NCBI GenBank assembly: GCA_902779705.1 | Contig: CACZCR010000014.1 | Coordinates: 1-40,023 of the forward strand | Direction of reading: 5' to 3' | Length of the DNA stretch: 40,023 nt | DNA from: an uncultured Bacteroidales bacterium | Lineage (GTDB): Bacteria; Bacteroidota; Bacteroidia; Bacteroidales; Paludibacteraceae | In this document: piece by piece, positions 10,202-21,700 of the stretch | Position numbering within the stretch: the stretch's first letter is position 1 | Layout of the letters: the number at the start of each line of letters is the position of its first letter | Notes under the pieces: generated by a model | Databases searched by the model: none | What the model saw: the letters and a program-made list of their open reading frames with translations, nothing else | Told to the model about the DNA's origin: nothing | Program-made: the position numbers and the translations under genes

Positions 10202-11539
10202 ATGAAAAAGACATTTACCCTCGTTCTGCTGATGGCATGTGTTTCGTTGCATGCTACCCGTTATGTAGGCGGCGACATATCGATGTTGCCCCAGTTCGAA
10301 CAGAATAGCTCCGGCTATAAGGATGTGAACGGCAAGAAGATCAGTGACCTGATCACTTGGGCGGTGAACAACTGCGGTTGGAACACTTTCCGTGTCCGTA
10401 TATTCGTCAATCCGCAACAGCAGGCACCGGACTACAGCTCGGTGGACTATGCTATCTGCCAAGACTTGGCTTATGTGACAGCATTGGGCAAACGCATCAA
10501 GGATGCGGGAGCTAATTTTATGTTGGATTTCCATTATTCGGACAGTTGGGTAGATGCCGTCCATATCCAGGCTCCTAAGGCATGGAAAGGCCTGAGCGAT
10601 GCGGATATGGCAGACAGTCTGGGCAACTATACCCGCCGTGTGTTGGATGCGCTGAATGCAGCCGGAGCGACACCGGACTTGGTGCAGGTGGGCAACGAGA
10701 TCATGTACGGCTTATGCGGCATCAAAGTGGCGCCGTATGACAAGTCAGGCACCAACTGGGACGGCTATCTGGGACTGCTGCGCGCAGGCTGTAATGCGGT
10801 GCGTGAGAAATGTCCTCAGGCGCAGATTATTATCCATTCCGATCGTCCGTGTAATAGCGGCTATAACAGCTATTATTACCAGAAACTGATAGACGGCGAC
10901 GTGGACTATGATATCATTGGTCTGAGCTATTATCCGTTCTGGCATGCAGACTTCACGCCTACGTCGGCCAATACGGGCGCACAGGTACTGCAACCGCTGG
11001 TGAATGCGATTAATGCGTTGAAGACCACTTTCCCCGACAAGCGGGTGCATCTGGTGGAGACGGCCACCAATTTCCAGAACTGGCCTACCACGGGCGTCAA
11101 CTACGATACTCGTCCTGTTTGGCCGGCCACTAAGGCAGGACAATATGATTTTGTGCGTGACCTGGTGGATGCAATGTTGCCACTGGACAACTTGGATGGT
11201 ATCAACTATTGGTTCCCTGAGGATTTAGGGAATGGTGACTATGTCAACTGGACGACTAAAGAGGGGGTGGTAGAGGAGAACTGGTCCAACCGTGGTTTCT
11301 GGAGCGAGAATGCCTCCACTTCCGGACATAGCATCAATCGTACCGGGCAGGTCACGGACGGCAAGACGGCTCAGGATGTGTGTGCACCGTATTTATTGGG
11401 TAAGTTCGTGGGCTTTGTGCCTACGCAGGATATCAGCACTATACAAAACCAAACGCAGGCCACTAAGTACCTGCGTGATGGTCAGCTCATTATCGAGCGT
11501 AACGGCGTTCTCTATGCGCCGGACGGCAAACGCCGTTGA
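10202..11539 (+). CDS. GH53 arabinogalactan endo-beta-1,4-galactanase, secreted
   Basis: 445 residues from the ATG at 10202; the longer frame is excluded by the promoter position. A signal peptide (MKKTFTLVLLMACVSLHA) is followed by the GH53 barrel start YVGGDISMLPQFEQ, MLDFHYSDSWVDAVHIQAPK and the two catalytic glutamates expected in clan GH-A: Glu166 in QVGNEIM and Glu286 in HLVETAT. The enzyme should cut beta-1,4-galactan side chains of pectin. The last 25 or so residues (KYLRDGQLIIERNGVLYAPD) are not part of the enzyme fold and match tails on other secreted proteins in this window. No SusC/SusD pair is nearby. It converges on the GH97 gene with only 4 nt between stops. Confidence 0.92.
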   Translation: MKKTFTLVLLMACVSLHATRYVGGDISMLPQFEQNSSGYKDVNGKKISDLITWAVNNCGWNTFRVRIFVNPQQQAPDYSSVDYAICQDLAYVTALGKRIKDAGANFMLDFHYSDSWVDAVHIQAPKAWKGLSDADMADSLGNYTRRVLDALNAAGATPDLVQVGNEIMYGLCGIKVAPYDKSGTNWDGYLGLLRAGCNAVREKCPQAQIIIHSDRPCNSGYNSYYYQKLIDGDVDYDIIGLSYYPFWHADFTPTSANTGAQVLQPLVNAINALKTTFPDKRVHLVETATNFQNWPTTGVNYDTRPVWPATKAGQYDFVRDLVDAMLPLDNLDGINYWFPEDLGNGDYVNWTTKEGVVEENWSNRGFWSENASTSGHSINRTGQVTDGKTAQDVCAPYLLGKFVGFVPTQDISTIQNQTQATKYLRDGQLIIERNGVLYAPDGKRR

Positions 11540-11543
11540 TCGT

Positions 11544-13547
11544 TTAGTTCTCCGGTTTGAGTTCGATAGCCAAACCGCCTCCGGATGCCATTCTCAGACG
11601 GATGGTGTCGGTTGAGGTGAAGGTCGCCTGGTCGATGACATAGGCGTAGGGTTTGGTTTGCCAGTCGGCGTCATCATCGTCATGATAGACGCGTGCGCTA
11701 TAGGTTTTGCCTTCGGTGAGCATCGAGAGCGGGATGGTTATGTTGCGTGCGTTCTCATTGGTGATACCGCCTATATACCAGTCTTCCCCACCCCTGCGTT
11801 GACGGGCAAAGATGCAGTATTCGCCTATGCGACCATCGATGAGCATCGAGCGTTCCCAGTCGCAAGGAACGGATTCGATGAATCGGAAAGCCTCCGGGTG
11901 GCGCATATAGTTCTCCGGCAGGTCACAAGCCATCTGCAGCGGGCTATAGAAGCACACGAACAGTCCCAGTTGTCCGGTGAGCGTCGAGTGGACGCGGGTC
12001 TGCGGCATAACGGGGTTCTCAAAGGCAAACACACCCGGTGTGTAATCCACCGGTCCGGCCATGATACGGGTGAAGGGCAGTATAGTAACGTGGTTACAGG
12101 GGCTACCTCCGTCCTGACTCCACGCGTTCCATTCCTGTCCGCGTACGCCCTCTTGGGTCATCAGGTTGGGCCATGTACGTTGTAATCCGGTAGGCATGAC
12201 GGGTTCGTGGTTGTCGATGCAGATATGGTATTTGGCAGCGGTCTCTATCACCTTGCGGTAGTGGCGCACACCTGACTGTCCTTTGTTCAGTTGCAGCCCG
12301 TCTTTGGTGCGGATGATAGGTGATACATAGCCGGTTTTGATAGCACGGATGTTATGTTTCTGGTGGTAGGCGTAGGCTTCGTCCAGTACATCCTCATAGT
12401 CGGCCGCATTGCCGCCTGTCTCGTTGTGGCCAATGATGGCTACGCCCAGACTATCAGCCAGTTGTGAGAGGTAGTCCATATCCCAGTCGGAGTACGGTTC
12501 GGTGAAGCTAAAGTGCTTCCAGTCCTCCCAGCCCAGGTTCCATCCTTCGGCCAGAACGGCTTCTATGCCGTGCTCTTTGGCAAAGCGCAGATAGCGCTCC
12601 ATGTTGGTGGTTGTAGCACCGTGGATAGGTCCTTGTTCCCAGGTCATGGATTTCATGTGCATGCCCCACCATATACCGATGAACTTCATCGGCTTGATCC
12701 ACGATGGGTCTTCGATGGCACATGGCTCGTTGAGGTTGAGCATGATACGCGACGCCACCATCTCAGGCAGGCTGCGCGCCAGAATGACCATACGCCACGG
12801 GGTGACGAACGGCATCTGCTCGTAGGCTTTGACAGGTGTGACATGGGCGGTGCTGTCCAGCCAAGGGGTGAGATAGGTCTTGAGTGCACCATCCGCCATA
12901 TAGAGGTTCTGTGCCGGATAGTCGGTTAGGGCCGCCTCGTGCACAAAAGCGTAGTGGTCGTTTGTCATCTCGAGTGTGACGGGCGAGCAGAGTGTGTCGG
13001 TGATCTCAGATAGCGGGGACTTGGTCCATAGACCTTCGTAGTACTCGGTGCGCCAAGGGATGGACCATGCCTGATGGTCGGCTGTGAAGCGATATTCGGT
13101 AGCCTCGTCCAGTATGATGAGGCGGTCGTCGGCTTCCGCCTCCGACTGGGCAGGCACCAGCTCGTAGCGGAAGGCTATGCCGTCGTCAAAAGCGCGAAAG
13201 ACGATATTCATGCGGATACCCGATTGGTGCTCCAGTTCGACGGTCATCTCGTGATGCCGGTCGTCTATCCAGTGTTCCTCGCCCCATACGGTCTCCCATC
13301 GTTCAGATCGGGACTCACGGTCAATGTCCATCAGCCTGAAGCCGGTAGTCAGATCCTGCTCCATGCAGCTAAGCCCCAGTGCAGACCATTGGATGAGTGT
13401 GTCACCGTCTTGGATGACGCTATACTCGGGTGCGCCGGCTTGAGTGAGCCGAAAAGCTATATGGGTGTGCCCATCGGGTGAAAGCACCTGCTGCTTGCTA
13501 CACGATATAGCGAGCAGGGTGACAGCAAAGAAAAGAAGTCGTTTCAT
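11544..13547 (-). CDS. GH97 alpha-glucosidase-type glycoside hydrolase (lipoprotein)
   Basis: 667 residues with a lipobox (MKRLLFFAVTLLAISCSK, Cys16). The N-terminal beta-sandwich, central barrel and C-terminal domain have the order and length of SusB. Catalytic and calcium residues can be placed by motif: Glu376 in GHNETGG, Glu448 in DNHEPVMPTG, Glu466 and Glu472 in QEGVRGQEW. The 448/466/472 spacing equals that of SusB Glu508/526/532. The corresponding barrel strand reads KTGYV rather than the KVDF that supplies a nucleophile in retaining members. I therefore infer an inverting alpha-glucosidase rather than an alpha-galactosidase. Its start overlaps the DUF4874 gene stop (TAATG), so the two are coupled. 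Confidence 0.92.
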   Translation of the reverse strand: MKRLLFFAVTLLAISCSKQQVLSPDGHTHIAFRLTQAGAPEYSVIQDGDTLIQWSALGLSCMEQDLTTGFRLMDIDRESRSERWETVWGEEHWIDDRHHEMTVELEHQSGIRMNIVFRAFDDGIAFRYELVPAQSEAEADDRLIILDEATEYRFTADHQAWSIPWRTEYYEGLWTKSPLSEITDTLCSPVTLEMTNDHYAFVHEAALTDYPAQNLYMADGALKTYLTPWLDSTAHVTPVKAYEQMPFVTPWRMVILARSLPEMVASRIMLNLNEPCAIEDPSWIKPMKFIGIWWGMHMKSMTWEQGPIHGATTTNMERYLRFAKEHGIEAVLAEGWNLGWEDWKHFSFTEPYSDWDMDYLSQLADSLGVAIIGHNETGGNAADYEDVLDEAYAYHQKHNIRAIKTGYVSPIIRTKDGLQLNKGQSGVRHYRKVIETAAKYHICIDNHEPVMPTGLQRTWPNLMTQEGVRGQEWNAWSQDGGSPCNHVTILPFTRIMAGPVDYTPGVFAFENPVMPQTRVHSTLTGQLGLFVCFYSPLQMACDLPENYMRHPEAFRFIESVPCDWERSMLIDGRIGEYCIFARQRRGGEDWYIGGITNENARNITIPLSMLTEGKTYSARVYHDDDDADWQTKPYAYVIDQATFTSTDTIRLRMASGGGLAIELKPEN

Positions 13548-15490
13548 TATCTCAGTATTTTGCGTCCGCGCATGATCACGATGCCGCGGTAGTTATCGTC
13601 CACCGGACGGCCGAGCAGATCATAGGCAGTGTTGTCGGTTTGGTCTTCGGTCAGCTGTTCGATAGCCATAGGCAGCTCGCCGTCGTATTGCAGAGTCAGG
13701 CTTTTGAGCTTGGGTTGTGACCACTCAAACACATTGGTCACGCGGATGGTATAGACACCTTTGGGAATATTGGTCAGCACCCAGTTGGTGGAGCCATTCT
13801 CGATGAGGCTCTCTTTGTCCCAAGTGCGGTCGAAGTGAAACCCCGCAATGCTGTCATTGTTGTTGAGCAGCGCCACTTGCCATTCGTGTCCGTTGGGGTA
13901 ATAGCCTTCGGCAGACATGATATATTCGCCCGGATAGCGCAGTTCGACGTTCCATTCTGCCCATCGGTCGAGGTTAGCTCCATCGTCCGGACCAAAGTCA
14001 AAATAGTCGGTGTTATACCAGGTCATGTCGGAAGAGTAGCTGGTGACATTGGCTTTGTTGAGCGTAGCAGGCAGCAGGATAGCGTCTCCTTGCGGCTGTG
14101 GAGGATTGACCGGTCCACTACCACTAGTGACGGTGACAGAGGCGTTGAGTTTGTTCATACCGGTGTTCGCATCCCATATGTCGTTATTAGCAAACCGTAC
14201 GGCATACTTGGGGTTGGATGCTATCGAAGCGTAGGCATCGGGCAGATAGAGATAGAGCTGATAGGTGCCTGCCGGTACGTTGGACGGCACGGTGAGTTGC
14301 TCGTCTATGGTAGCTATCTGGCCGTTAGGCAACCATCGACGCGGGTCGGCAGCGAGTTTGAGTTGATAGGTCTTGGTGCCGTTCTTGAGCACGATGTACG
14401 CCGGGCGCTCGTTGTAGAGCGGTGCATAGCCGGCATTGCGTATCTGCATCTTGACCGCCAGTTTGCCTCCGGCAGCCACTTGGTCGCTATAGGTACCGTT
14501 GACCAGTTGGTAGCGGTAGCCGAGTTTGCGGTTCAGTTCGTCGAAGGTGCCGTTGTTGCGCCACATGTTGGTTGTTGTCTCGGCATAGCCGCTCTGGATG
14601 AATGTCCAGTGTAGGCGGCTCATCTCGGCCGTTGTCTTCTCATAGGTAGCCCATTGTTGAGCTTTGTCAGCCTCGGTGATATCGGTCTCGCCTCCGATCG
14701 GCACATAGAGTGTCTCTTGTGCCAGATAGGGTTTCTGCTTGGCGGTATCGGAATAGGTGCCCATGTTGTCGTAGTCATAGAGGAACGCATCGTTGTGGTG
14801 TCCGAGCCGCGCTTTGGGTGTGCCGGTATAGGCTTCTTCGGCCGTGAGGGCTTTGGTGTTGCCTACATAGCCGGTCTTGAAGAGCGGTGTACGCAGTTGG
14901 ATGCAGCGGTCAGCCGGTACGGCTGCCAATAGCGAATCCACTACGAGACGGCGAGACGAGTTCATGGTCGACTGCTGGTCTCCGTAGTTCTTGGTGTAGT
15001 ACCACTCGCCCCATGCTCCTACTATACCGGCTTGGAAGCAGAAGATCACGTCGGCGTTGGCCTGCCAGTGGCTCTTATACTGTCTGATATGCTCTTTGAC
15101 GTAGCTCCATGCCGCATCATCGCCGTTGGATGATTCGGTGTAGGAGAAGCGGATGATAGCCTTCATACCTTTGGAGCGCAGCACCTCCATATCCTCGTCA
15201 AAGGCGTTGAGGATCTTAGATGGGATGGTGGTCGTCTTGCGGTAGTTAGTCAGGTAGTAGTGCACCAGCACGATCGAGCCCTTGTCGTTGCTGGCATGCT
15301 TGTTGAGCGAGCTCTCGTTTCCTTTGACGCCATAGGGGTTCTTTTCGGAGAGGACGCCGCCAATCATGGTGATGAAGCCACGTTCGGGGTTGGTGAAGAT
15401 CGAGGTGTTGTCTGCGGTGTAGTTAACCGTCGAGGCTGACAGAGCCGCAGTCATGCAAACGGCTACCAGCAAAGAGAATACTTTTTTCAT
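13547..15490 (-). CDS. DUF4874/DUF4832 secreted protein with carbohydrate-binding-like domain and sorting tail
   Basis: 647 residues from the ATG at 15490, chosen because the promoter -7 element lies at 15517-15524 and the next residues form a signal peptide (MKKVFSLLVAVCMTAALSAS). TNPERGFITMIGG and FCFQAGIVGAWGEWYYTKNYG are typical of DUF4874, a barrel-like domain suspected to be a glycoside hydrolase. DUF4832 follows (about residues 290-460). A Pro-rich linker leads to a jelly-roll region resembling CBM6/35 (around WAEWNVELRYPGEYIMSAEG). The end (AYDLLGRPVDDNYRGIVI) is a classic secretion-system type IX-like tail. Activity is not established. It is coupled to the GH97 gene. Confidence 0.85.
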   Translation of the reverse strand: MKKVFSLLVAVCMTAALSASTVNYTADNTSIFTNPERGFITMIGGVLSEKNPYGVKGNESSLNKHASNDKGSIVLVHYYLTNYRKTTTIPSKILNAFDEDMEVLRSKGMKAIIRFSYTESSNGDDAAWSYVKEHIRQYKSHWQANADVIFCFQAGIVGAWGEWYYTKNYGDQQSTMNSSRRLVVDSLLAAVPADRCIQLRTPLFKTGYVGNTKALTAEEAYTGTPKARLGHHNDAFLYDYDNMGTYSDTAKQKPYLAQETLYVPIGGETDITEADKAQQWATYEKTTAEMSRLHWTFIQSGYAETTTNMWRNNGTFDELNRKLGYRYQLVNGTYSDQVAAGGKLAVKMQIRNAGYAPLYNERPAYIVLKNGTKTYQLKLAADPRRWLPNGQIATIDEQLTVPSNVPAGTYQLYLYLPDAYASIASNPKYAVRFANNDIWDANTGMNKLNASVTVTSGSGPVNPPQPQGDAILLPATLNKANVTSYSSDMTWYNTDYFDFGPDDGANLDRWAEWNVELRYPGEYIMSAEGYYPNGHEWQVALLNNNDSIAGFHFDRTWDKESLIENGSTNWVLTNIPKGVYTIRVTNVFEWSQPKLKSLTLQYDGELPMAIEQLTEDQTDNTAYDLLGRPVDDNYRGIVIMRGRKILR

Positions 15491-15516
15491 AAGGCATATT
15501 ATCTCAATATCGGCTG

Positions 15517-15548
15517 CAAAATTAGTAAAAAATTTGCATATATGCAAA
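15517..15548 (-). promoter_or_regulatory. promoter of the DUF4874-GH97 operon
   Basis: On the minus strand, TTTG (15545-15548), a 20-nt spacer and TAATTTTG (15517-15524). The -33 region lies in a perfect 16-bp palindrome, TTTGCATATATGCAAA (15533-15548). The first half of this palindrome recurs at two other promoters in the window. Confidence 0.8.
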
Positions 15549-15566
15549 TAATTTTGAATTTTGCAT

Positions 15567-15604
15567 AAAAAAAACGCAGCCTCTTGGGTGTGAGGCTGCG
15601 TTTT
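15567..15604 (-). terminator. strong, probably bidirectional terminator
   Basis: A perfect 9-bp stem (CGCAGCCTC with GAGGCTGCG, 15575-15583 and 15592-15600) and an 8-nt loop, flanked by A8 on the left and T4 on the right. Read on the minus strand it ends in T8 and closes the transcript of the giant repeat protein and its 55-residue companion. Confidence 0.92.
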
Positions 15605-15612
15605 GAAGAGAT

Positions 15613-15780
15613 TCAGAATACTCGTCTGGGGGCATTGCCGACGATCCTGCCGCCGGTGTTACCGCTGTTTTCGCCGTTCAGTTGCTCTGAGCCACCGGAC
15701 GAGACTGTCAGGCTGTCCATCATCTGTTCTGTATTGATGTGGACCTTGTTGATAATTGGTTTTTTATACATCTTTTTCAT
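15613..15780 (-). CDS. 55-residue small protein downstream of the giant surface gene
   Basis: ATG at 15780, 18 nt after the stop of the 2204-residue gene, and TGA at 15613, just before the terminator. The sequence starts MKKMYKKPIINKVHINTEQM and continues with a Ser/Gly/Asn-rich half ending in GGRIVGNAPRRVF. The Lys/Tyr/Pro start followed by MM and a Gly-rich tail resembles short peptides often found in Bacteroidales. There is no signal peptide or membrane segment. A Gly-Gly at residues 29-30 recalls a double-glycine leader, but no processing enzyme is nearby. Function unknown. Its placement between stop and terminator argues that it is real. Confidence 0.65.
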   Translation of the reverse strand: MKKMYKKPIINKVHINTEQMMDSLTVSSGGSEQLNGENSGNTGGRIVGNAPRRVF

Positions 15781-15798
15781 AATATTTATTTCGCATTC

Positions 15799-18700
15799 TT
15801 ATTTGACTACTTGTCCTTGAGCGTTATAGGTCTTACCATCACGGATGATGAACAGGTGTCCGTTCTCGATGTACTTAAGGGTTACGGATGACGGGTTACC
15901 GGTTACGGGATCGAATCCGGTAGCTGTTTGTGTACCATATACGCCGAGTGTTACGCGGCGACGGTTAGCCGGAGCCTGATTCATCGGTGCCCCACCCTTG
16001 TGGATGTATGCACGGTTAGCGCCCACCCATATATTGGCACTGTTGACCAGATAGAGCTTGTTGTTGTAAATGATGTAGTTGTCATCGTTCATCGGGATCT
16101 CCATCTCTTCGTACTTACCAATCAGGCCATTGTAAGTCTGTGCCTCAGCGGCATCGCCTTCGGGATAGTAGCTGAAGGTGGCAGTATTGGCTGTAGCTTG
16201 GAAGATATAAGGCTTACCGGCCTCCATGTCCTCGTCTGCGTCCAACTGAGAGATCGTGAGGCTTGCGCCGTTATCAGCCCACTGCTCGAGTTCGAACAGC
16301 TCTGCACCGTTTCTATCGGCCGCAGCCACTGCATATGGCAAACAGATCGTACCGTAATCTCCTGCACGCAAGTTGGTACGGGTGTGGGTGACTTTCGGAA
16401 TAAACTCAATGTACTCGATATACGGTTTTGAACCCGCTCCATCATAATCATCTTTAATGCGAATGATATATTCGTCTGTAGCATTTACCTTATCGCTTAG
16501 GTCAATGCCATTGATCTCCCATACCTCATAACGACCGGAAGGAGTGGGTCTTGTGTCTGAGTTCCAAACAACATGATTGCTTCCGTCTATGATATACAAT
16601 GTGAGTCGTGTACCGGTTGTTCTTCCATAACGAACACGAATGTTATAAGTAATAGGAGCAATCTTAACTAACCAATCCGCCTGATTGTTGTCGCCAATAA
16701 ACAGACAGGTTTCATTACTTCCATTGTCTTCAATATCGAAAGGCTCGATGGTATAAGGAGTGGTTACATTATTATGATCCAATTTGGTCTTAACCGAGCT
16801 GGATACGGTTATCGGATCCGCACTGACCATATTGATATAAGCCACTTCGGGTTTAGAACCATCACCACCAAATACATCTTTCACTCTTACGAAATAGGTC
16901 TTATTCTCATCAATACCTGTTCTCAGGTCCATTCCCCATTTCGCCAAGAATGAAGAGCCGCTGTAATGGATATCCTCGGTGGTGACTTTGCCTTCAACAG
17001 GTTCTCCTGTCTCTGCATCAATGATCATCACTTGGACCTTCACAGTTCCACCCGGTGTTCCATACAGCATCGAAATCTGATAATATCCCGGAGTAATCTG
17101 AACGAGCCAATCCGCTTTCTGCTGATCCCTAATGTCAACACAGGTCTCATCACCATCGATACCGTCTACATCCATATTGTATGTGCCCGGCGAGAAAGTC
17201 ACATTCTCATGCGTTAACTGAACAGGGGTATCTGAAAGTACGATTGGTGATACAATACTGAAGTTCAGAGAACCGACTCTTGGTTTCGACGATGTATCGC
17301 CCCATGTATCTATTACTTTGACGGTGTACAGTTTATTTTCGTCTATGGTTCTCAAATCCAAATCCCATTTCGCGTTATACAAGTGTACACCGGAACCGTC
17401 ATTATGATTATCATTTCTGGTATATGCTGTTAACTCGGTATCTCCGTCGAATATCTTAAACGTAACATTGACTCCTCCGCTGGTTGTTCCGTAGAGCATG
17501 TTAAGTTTGTATATACCGCGGGTGAAATACACTTTCCATTCCGCTGTTTGCTTTCCGGCAATATTGATACACTCTTCATCATCACCTTCGCCGTCCACGT
17601 TGAACTCAACTGTTCCCGGAGATACATATACATTGGTACTATTCAAACTTGTCGTAGTAGGTATATATTCTGGAGCAAGCCACTGTGCAGTGAATGTAAC
17701 TGCCTCTCTTGGCATGGTGTATGTATATCCCGGAGCGTAGGTGGCGGTGCCATCATTCCAACCGATGAAATAATGTTCGGTCCAAGAGAGCGTACCTTGT
17801 GCAGGAAGATCAAAGGTCTCTCCCCATACATAACTGCCACTTGCCGGCAGGTCACCGGTCACTGCCTCATTGCCCTTAGCGTACGTCACGCTACGTTGTG
17901 TATCGTCAGCCGGTAGACGTAGCGAGAAACCGAAGAATCTATTGTGATAATCACTGGAGTTAGCAGTAACCTCAATCACGTGCGCAATGCTTTCGTCCAA
18001 GTCATAGCGCGTGTAATTGTAATGATCTGCATCCGGAGTATAAGACTGCGTGACGCCATCTATCTTTATCACAAAATAGTTATTAGGTATGTTTTCGTAG
18101 GAATCAATACCAATGAATGTGAACTGGTCATAGCCCTGCACATAGAGACGAACATAACTTACGTTATCCAAACGTGCTGACTGAGGGGATAAGGTACCTT
18201 CGGAGTTTAGTTGACCAAATTCATTTCCAAAAGCACGGATGTCTGCGTTATAATCTCTTGCTTTGACATATACCCAATTATCACCGATGATTTCTGTTGC
18301 ATTGGTGGCATTAGTGAAAATTTGGTAGCCATTTGTAACCTCTGTAGAAGGTCCTGCATATAGTGCTCCTTTACTTTCTGCTACCGCCACTTCATAAACC
18401 TCATATTCGCGGTTATTGTAAGTCTGCAATGTACGGCCGTAGCCACCAGAAGCAGTTGCGGTCTCATACTTACCCGGTTGGTGAATTTCAGCCCATTGAG
18501 CAGTAAAGGTAACATCATGGGCAGGCATGGTATATGTCTCACCTGCGGCATATCTATTGGATCCATCACTCCATCCAATGAAGGCGTGGCCTGCCCAAGC
18601 AAGATTACCTTTATTCGGAAGGGTAAATTCTGCTAATGGCGCATAACTGGTATTTGTTGGCAGATCACCTGTTACCTCCTCATCACCCTTAGCATATGTA

Positions 18701-21700
18701 AGACTACGCGGCGTATCATCGACCGGCAGACGAAGCGAGAATCCGAATAATCTGTTATGGTAGTCATCGTCTACCGCTGTTATTTCGATCACATGAAGGT
18801 CGTTGGATGTAAGGCTATAACGATCACTGATATGATTCTCTCTATTAATAGTATAATCTTGTGTGACACCATCAATTTTAACCACAAAATTGCCTGTTAG
18901 GTCACCGTCATCGTCATCTCTTCCTGCAAAAGCAAATTGGTCGTAACCTTGCACGTAGAGGCGGACATAACTGTTGTTGCGAATACGTGCATAACCACTT
19001 GAACACGTAAACTCAGCATTTAAAGTATAGATTGTACTTGAGTAGTCATAAGGTTTAACAAATATCCAATTGTCGCCAATGATTTCGGTCTTTTCTGCGG
19101 CATTGTTGAATATCATATGGCCATCTGTAGCTGTTGTAACCGATCCTGCATAGAGTGCGCCCTTACTATCCACCTTTGCAAACCGATAAACTTCATATTC
19201 ACGGTTGTTGACTGATGTCAGGCTACGTCCGTAACCATCTTCTCCTTCAGGAGTCTCATACTTACCCGGCTGGTGGATTTCAGCCCATTGAGCAGTTAGG
19301 GTAACATCATGCGCCGGCATGGTGTATGTCTCACCGGCAGCGTACCGTTTTGTTCCATCATCCCAACCAATGAATACATGTCCCGTCCACGTGAGGTTTC
19401 CTTTTTCGGGAAGGGTTACTTCAGTTTCTGGCGCATAACTGGTATTGGATGGCAGATCACCCGTCACAGCTACATTACCCTTAGCGTACGTCACGCTACG
19501 CGGCGTATCATCTACCGGCAAGCGAAGTGAGAATCCGAATAATCTGTTATGGTAATCACTATTAGCACCTGTAATTTCGATTATATGTGGTTCATTCGCT
19601 GTTAAAGAATAGCGGGTTATATGATTAGCTCTATTAATCGTATAATCTTGTTCAACACCATCTATTTTTATCTTAAAATAGCCTGTACTTTTATCACTAT
19701 CATCCCTTCCTGCAAAAGAGAACTGATCATATCCTTGTACGTAGAGGCGTAGGTAGTCAGAATTTCCAAACCGAGGAAATATGCAAGAACCAGCAAACTC
19801 AGCATCTATGGTGTAGGCAGAATTTACATAACTATAAGGTTTAACTGCCACCCAGCCATCACCTACGCTTTCGGAAGATGTTGCATTGGTGATTAGTGCA
19901 TATCCATTCGTCACTGTCGATTCCGAACCTGCATAAAGGGCACCTTTATCATTCACATATGCAAACCTGTAGACCTCATACTGGTAGTCACCAACAGTCT
20001 TCAAGGTGCGGCCATAACCACCTTCTCCATCATCCTCATACTTGCCCGGTTCATGGAGCGATAAGCCGTATGTTTCCGGGCCTATCTGAACAGGACCTGT
20101 AGTTACCGCTTCAGAATAATTGGATCCTTTGCGCGCATATACAGCATAGTAATAAGTTCCATTCTCCAAGTTATTATCCGTAAAGGTATTTAAAACTCCG
20201 GAATATACTTCATCACCATCGCTAATGGAAGTAGGAGCACTATTAAGTTTGCGGATAACTTTTATTTCATCTAAAGTAGTTTGTCCATCAGTAGTGTTAA
20301 TACATATATCCTTGACGGTAAATGTACCCGATGAGGCCACCGCGGGATCAATAAGTAATCCCACTTTGTGAATCAACCGTTGATTGTCATATGAACCAGA
20401 TCCTGTATTTCCTAATATTTGATCTGGTGTTAAATTATAATTAGTATATTCTGTTACATTGCTTGCCCAGAAACCAAGACTAGTTGGGTCACTACGTTTC
20501 CAGAAGCAAGTCCAACCGCCATCCTCATTGTACATCATATATGGCGCAATACCTCCTTCATTATTACCATCTTTCGCTTGCGCATTGTTATAAGTATATT
20601 GCATATCAATACTTGTAACATGATTCATCTCACGTGAAAGTGGTATTTCTATTGATTTCCATGCCCATTCGGCGTCTGTAGTATAACTAACCGTCAATAC
20701 TCCATTAGCCACAGAACGGGAATTTATGGTACCATAGTCATTCCAACCCTCTTCTTTTGCATTGTCCGACGTAAGGTCCAACTTGTTGTAATTAGTCCAA
20801 GAGATAGTTACATCATCATCGTCTACTGCGGCATTGAGATTGGTTACAGCAGGAACACCCTGCCACTGTGCTGTATAAGTAGTGTTAGCGGCAGGCATGG
20901 TGGATGACGGAGTTGCATTCCAACCGACAAACGAATAACCGGCTTTAGAAACCACAGGAGCAGTAATGGCCGTTCCATATGCCACGGAAGAATTTGGTGT
21001 TCCTGTTGCATTGACCGCTGCACCAGTACCGGCCGTTGTCACTGTACCACCATTCAAGTCCCATGTAAGAGTATAACTATTTGCGGTGCGAGTGAATGTA
21101 GCAGTGATTGTTTGATTTTCGGTGATCTCATCTCCATTGCTTACACTCCAATTGCTAAAAGCATACGTGTATTCAGCGGTAGCAGAAACCGGAGTGGCTG
21201 TCACATCTGTTCCATTTAGGGTCAATACATTATTATCAATAGAAACCGTTGACGCATCTGGAACAGAAGATATACTTGCCACGTCCACCGTGCCATAATT
21301 ATTATTGCTCGACTCAAAATAAACGGTATGCTCATCTCCACTATCTCCACCAGCATCTTCTGCTACAACTTTTAATCTATATAAATAATTATCATGCGTC
21401 GCGGACGCGCTTTTTGTTATTTTGGCTGATTTAGTACCTTCGGGAATAGAAGCAGAAAGACTTATTAATGAAGGATTACTAGTGCAGCAATAATCACTCC
21501 AACTATTACTTGCAAAAGTAACCGGTTTTGATGCGTCTGCTTGATTAAATGGCGTAGAAGAAGAGAAACTAATCTGAAGTTCTTCTCCTCCAAGATTACC
21601 ATCGCAAAGAACAGATGTCGCTATGTCGGTAATAACTCTACCTGCTCCTACATATATCTCTACATAACTTTCTGATCCGAATTTATAAGCATAAGTTCCT

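Noticed and set aside
15491..15547. Upstream in-frame start of the DUF4874 gene
   Set aside because: It overlaps the promoter at 15517-15548 and would put 19 residues before a normal signal peptide.
16400..20058. Possible insertion sequences or recombination sites from repeated DNA
   Set aside because: The repeats are internal protein repeats in one continuous frame, without inverted ends or transposase.
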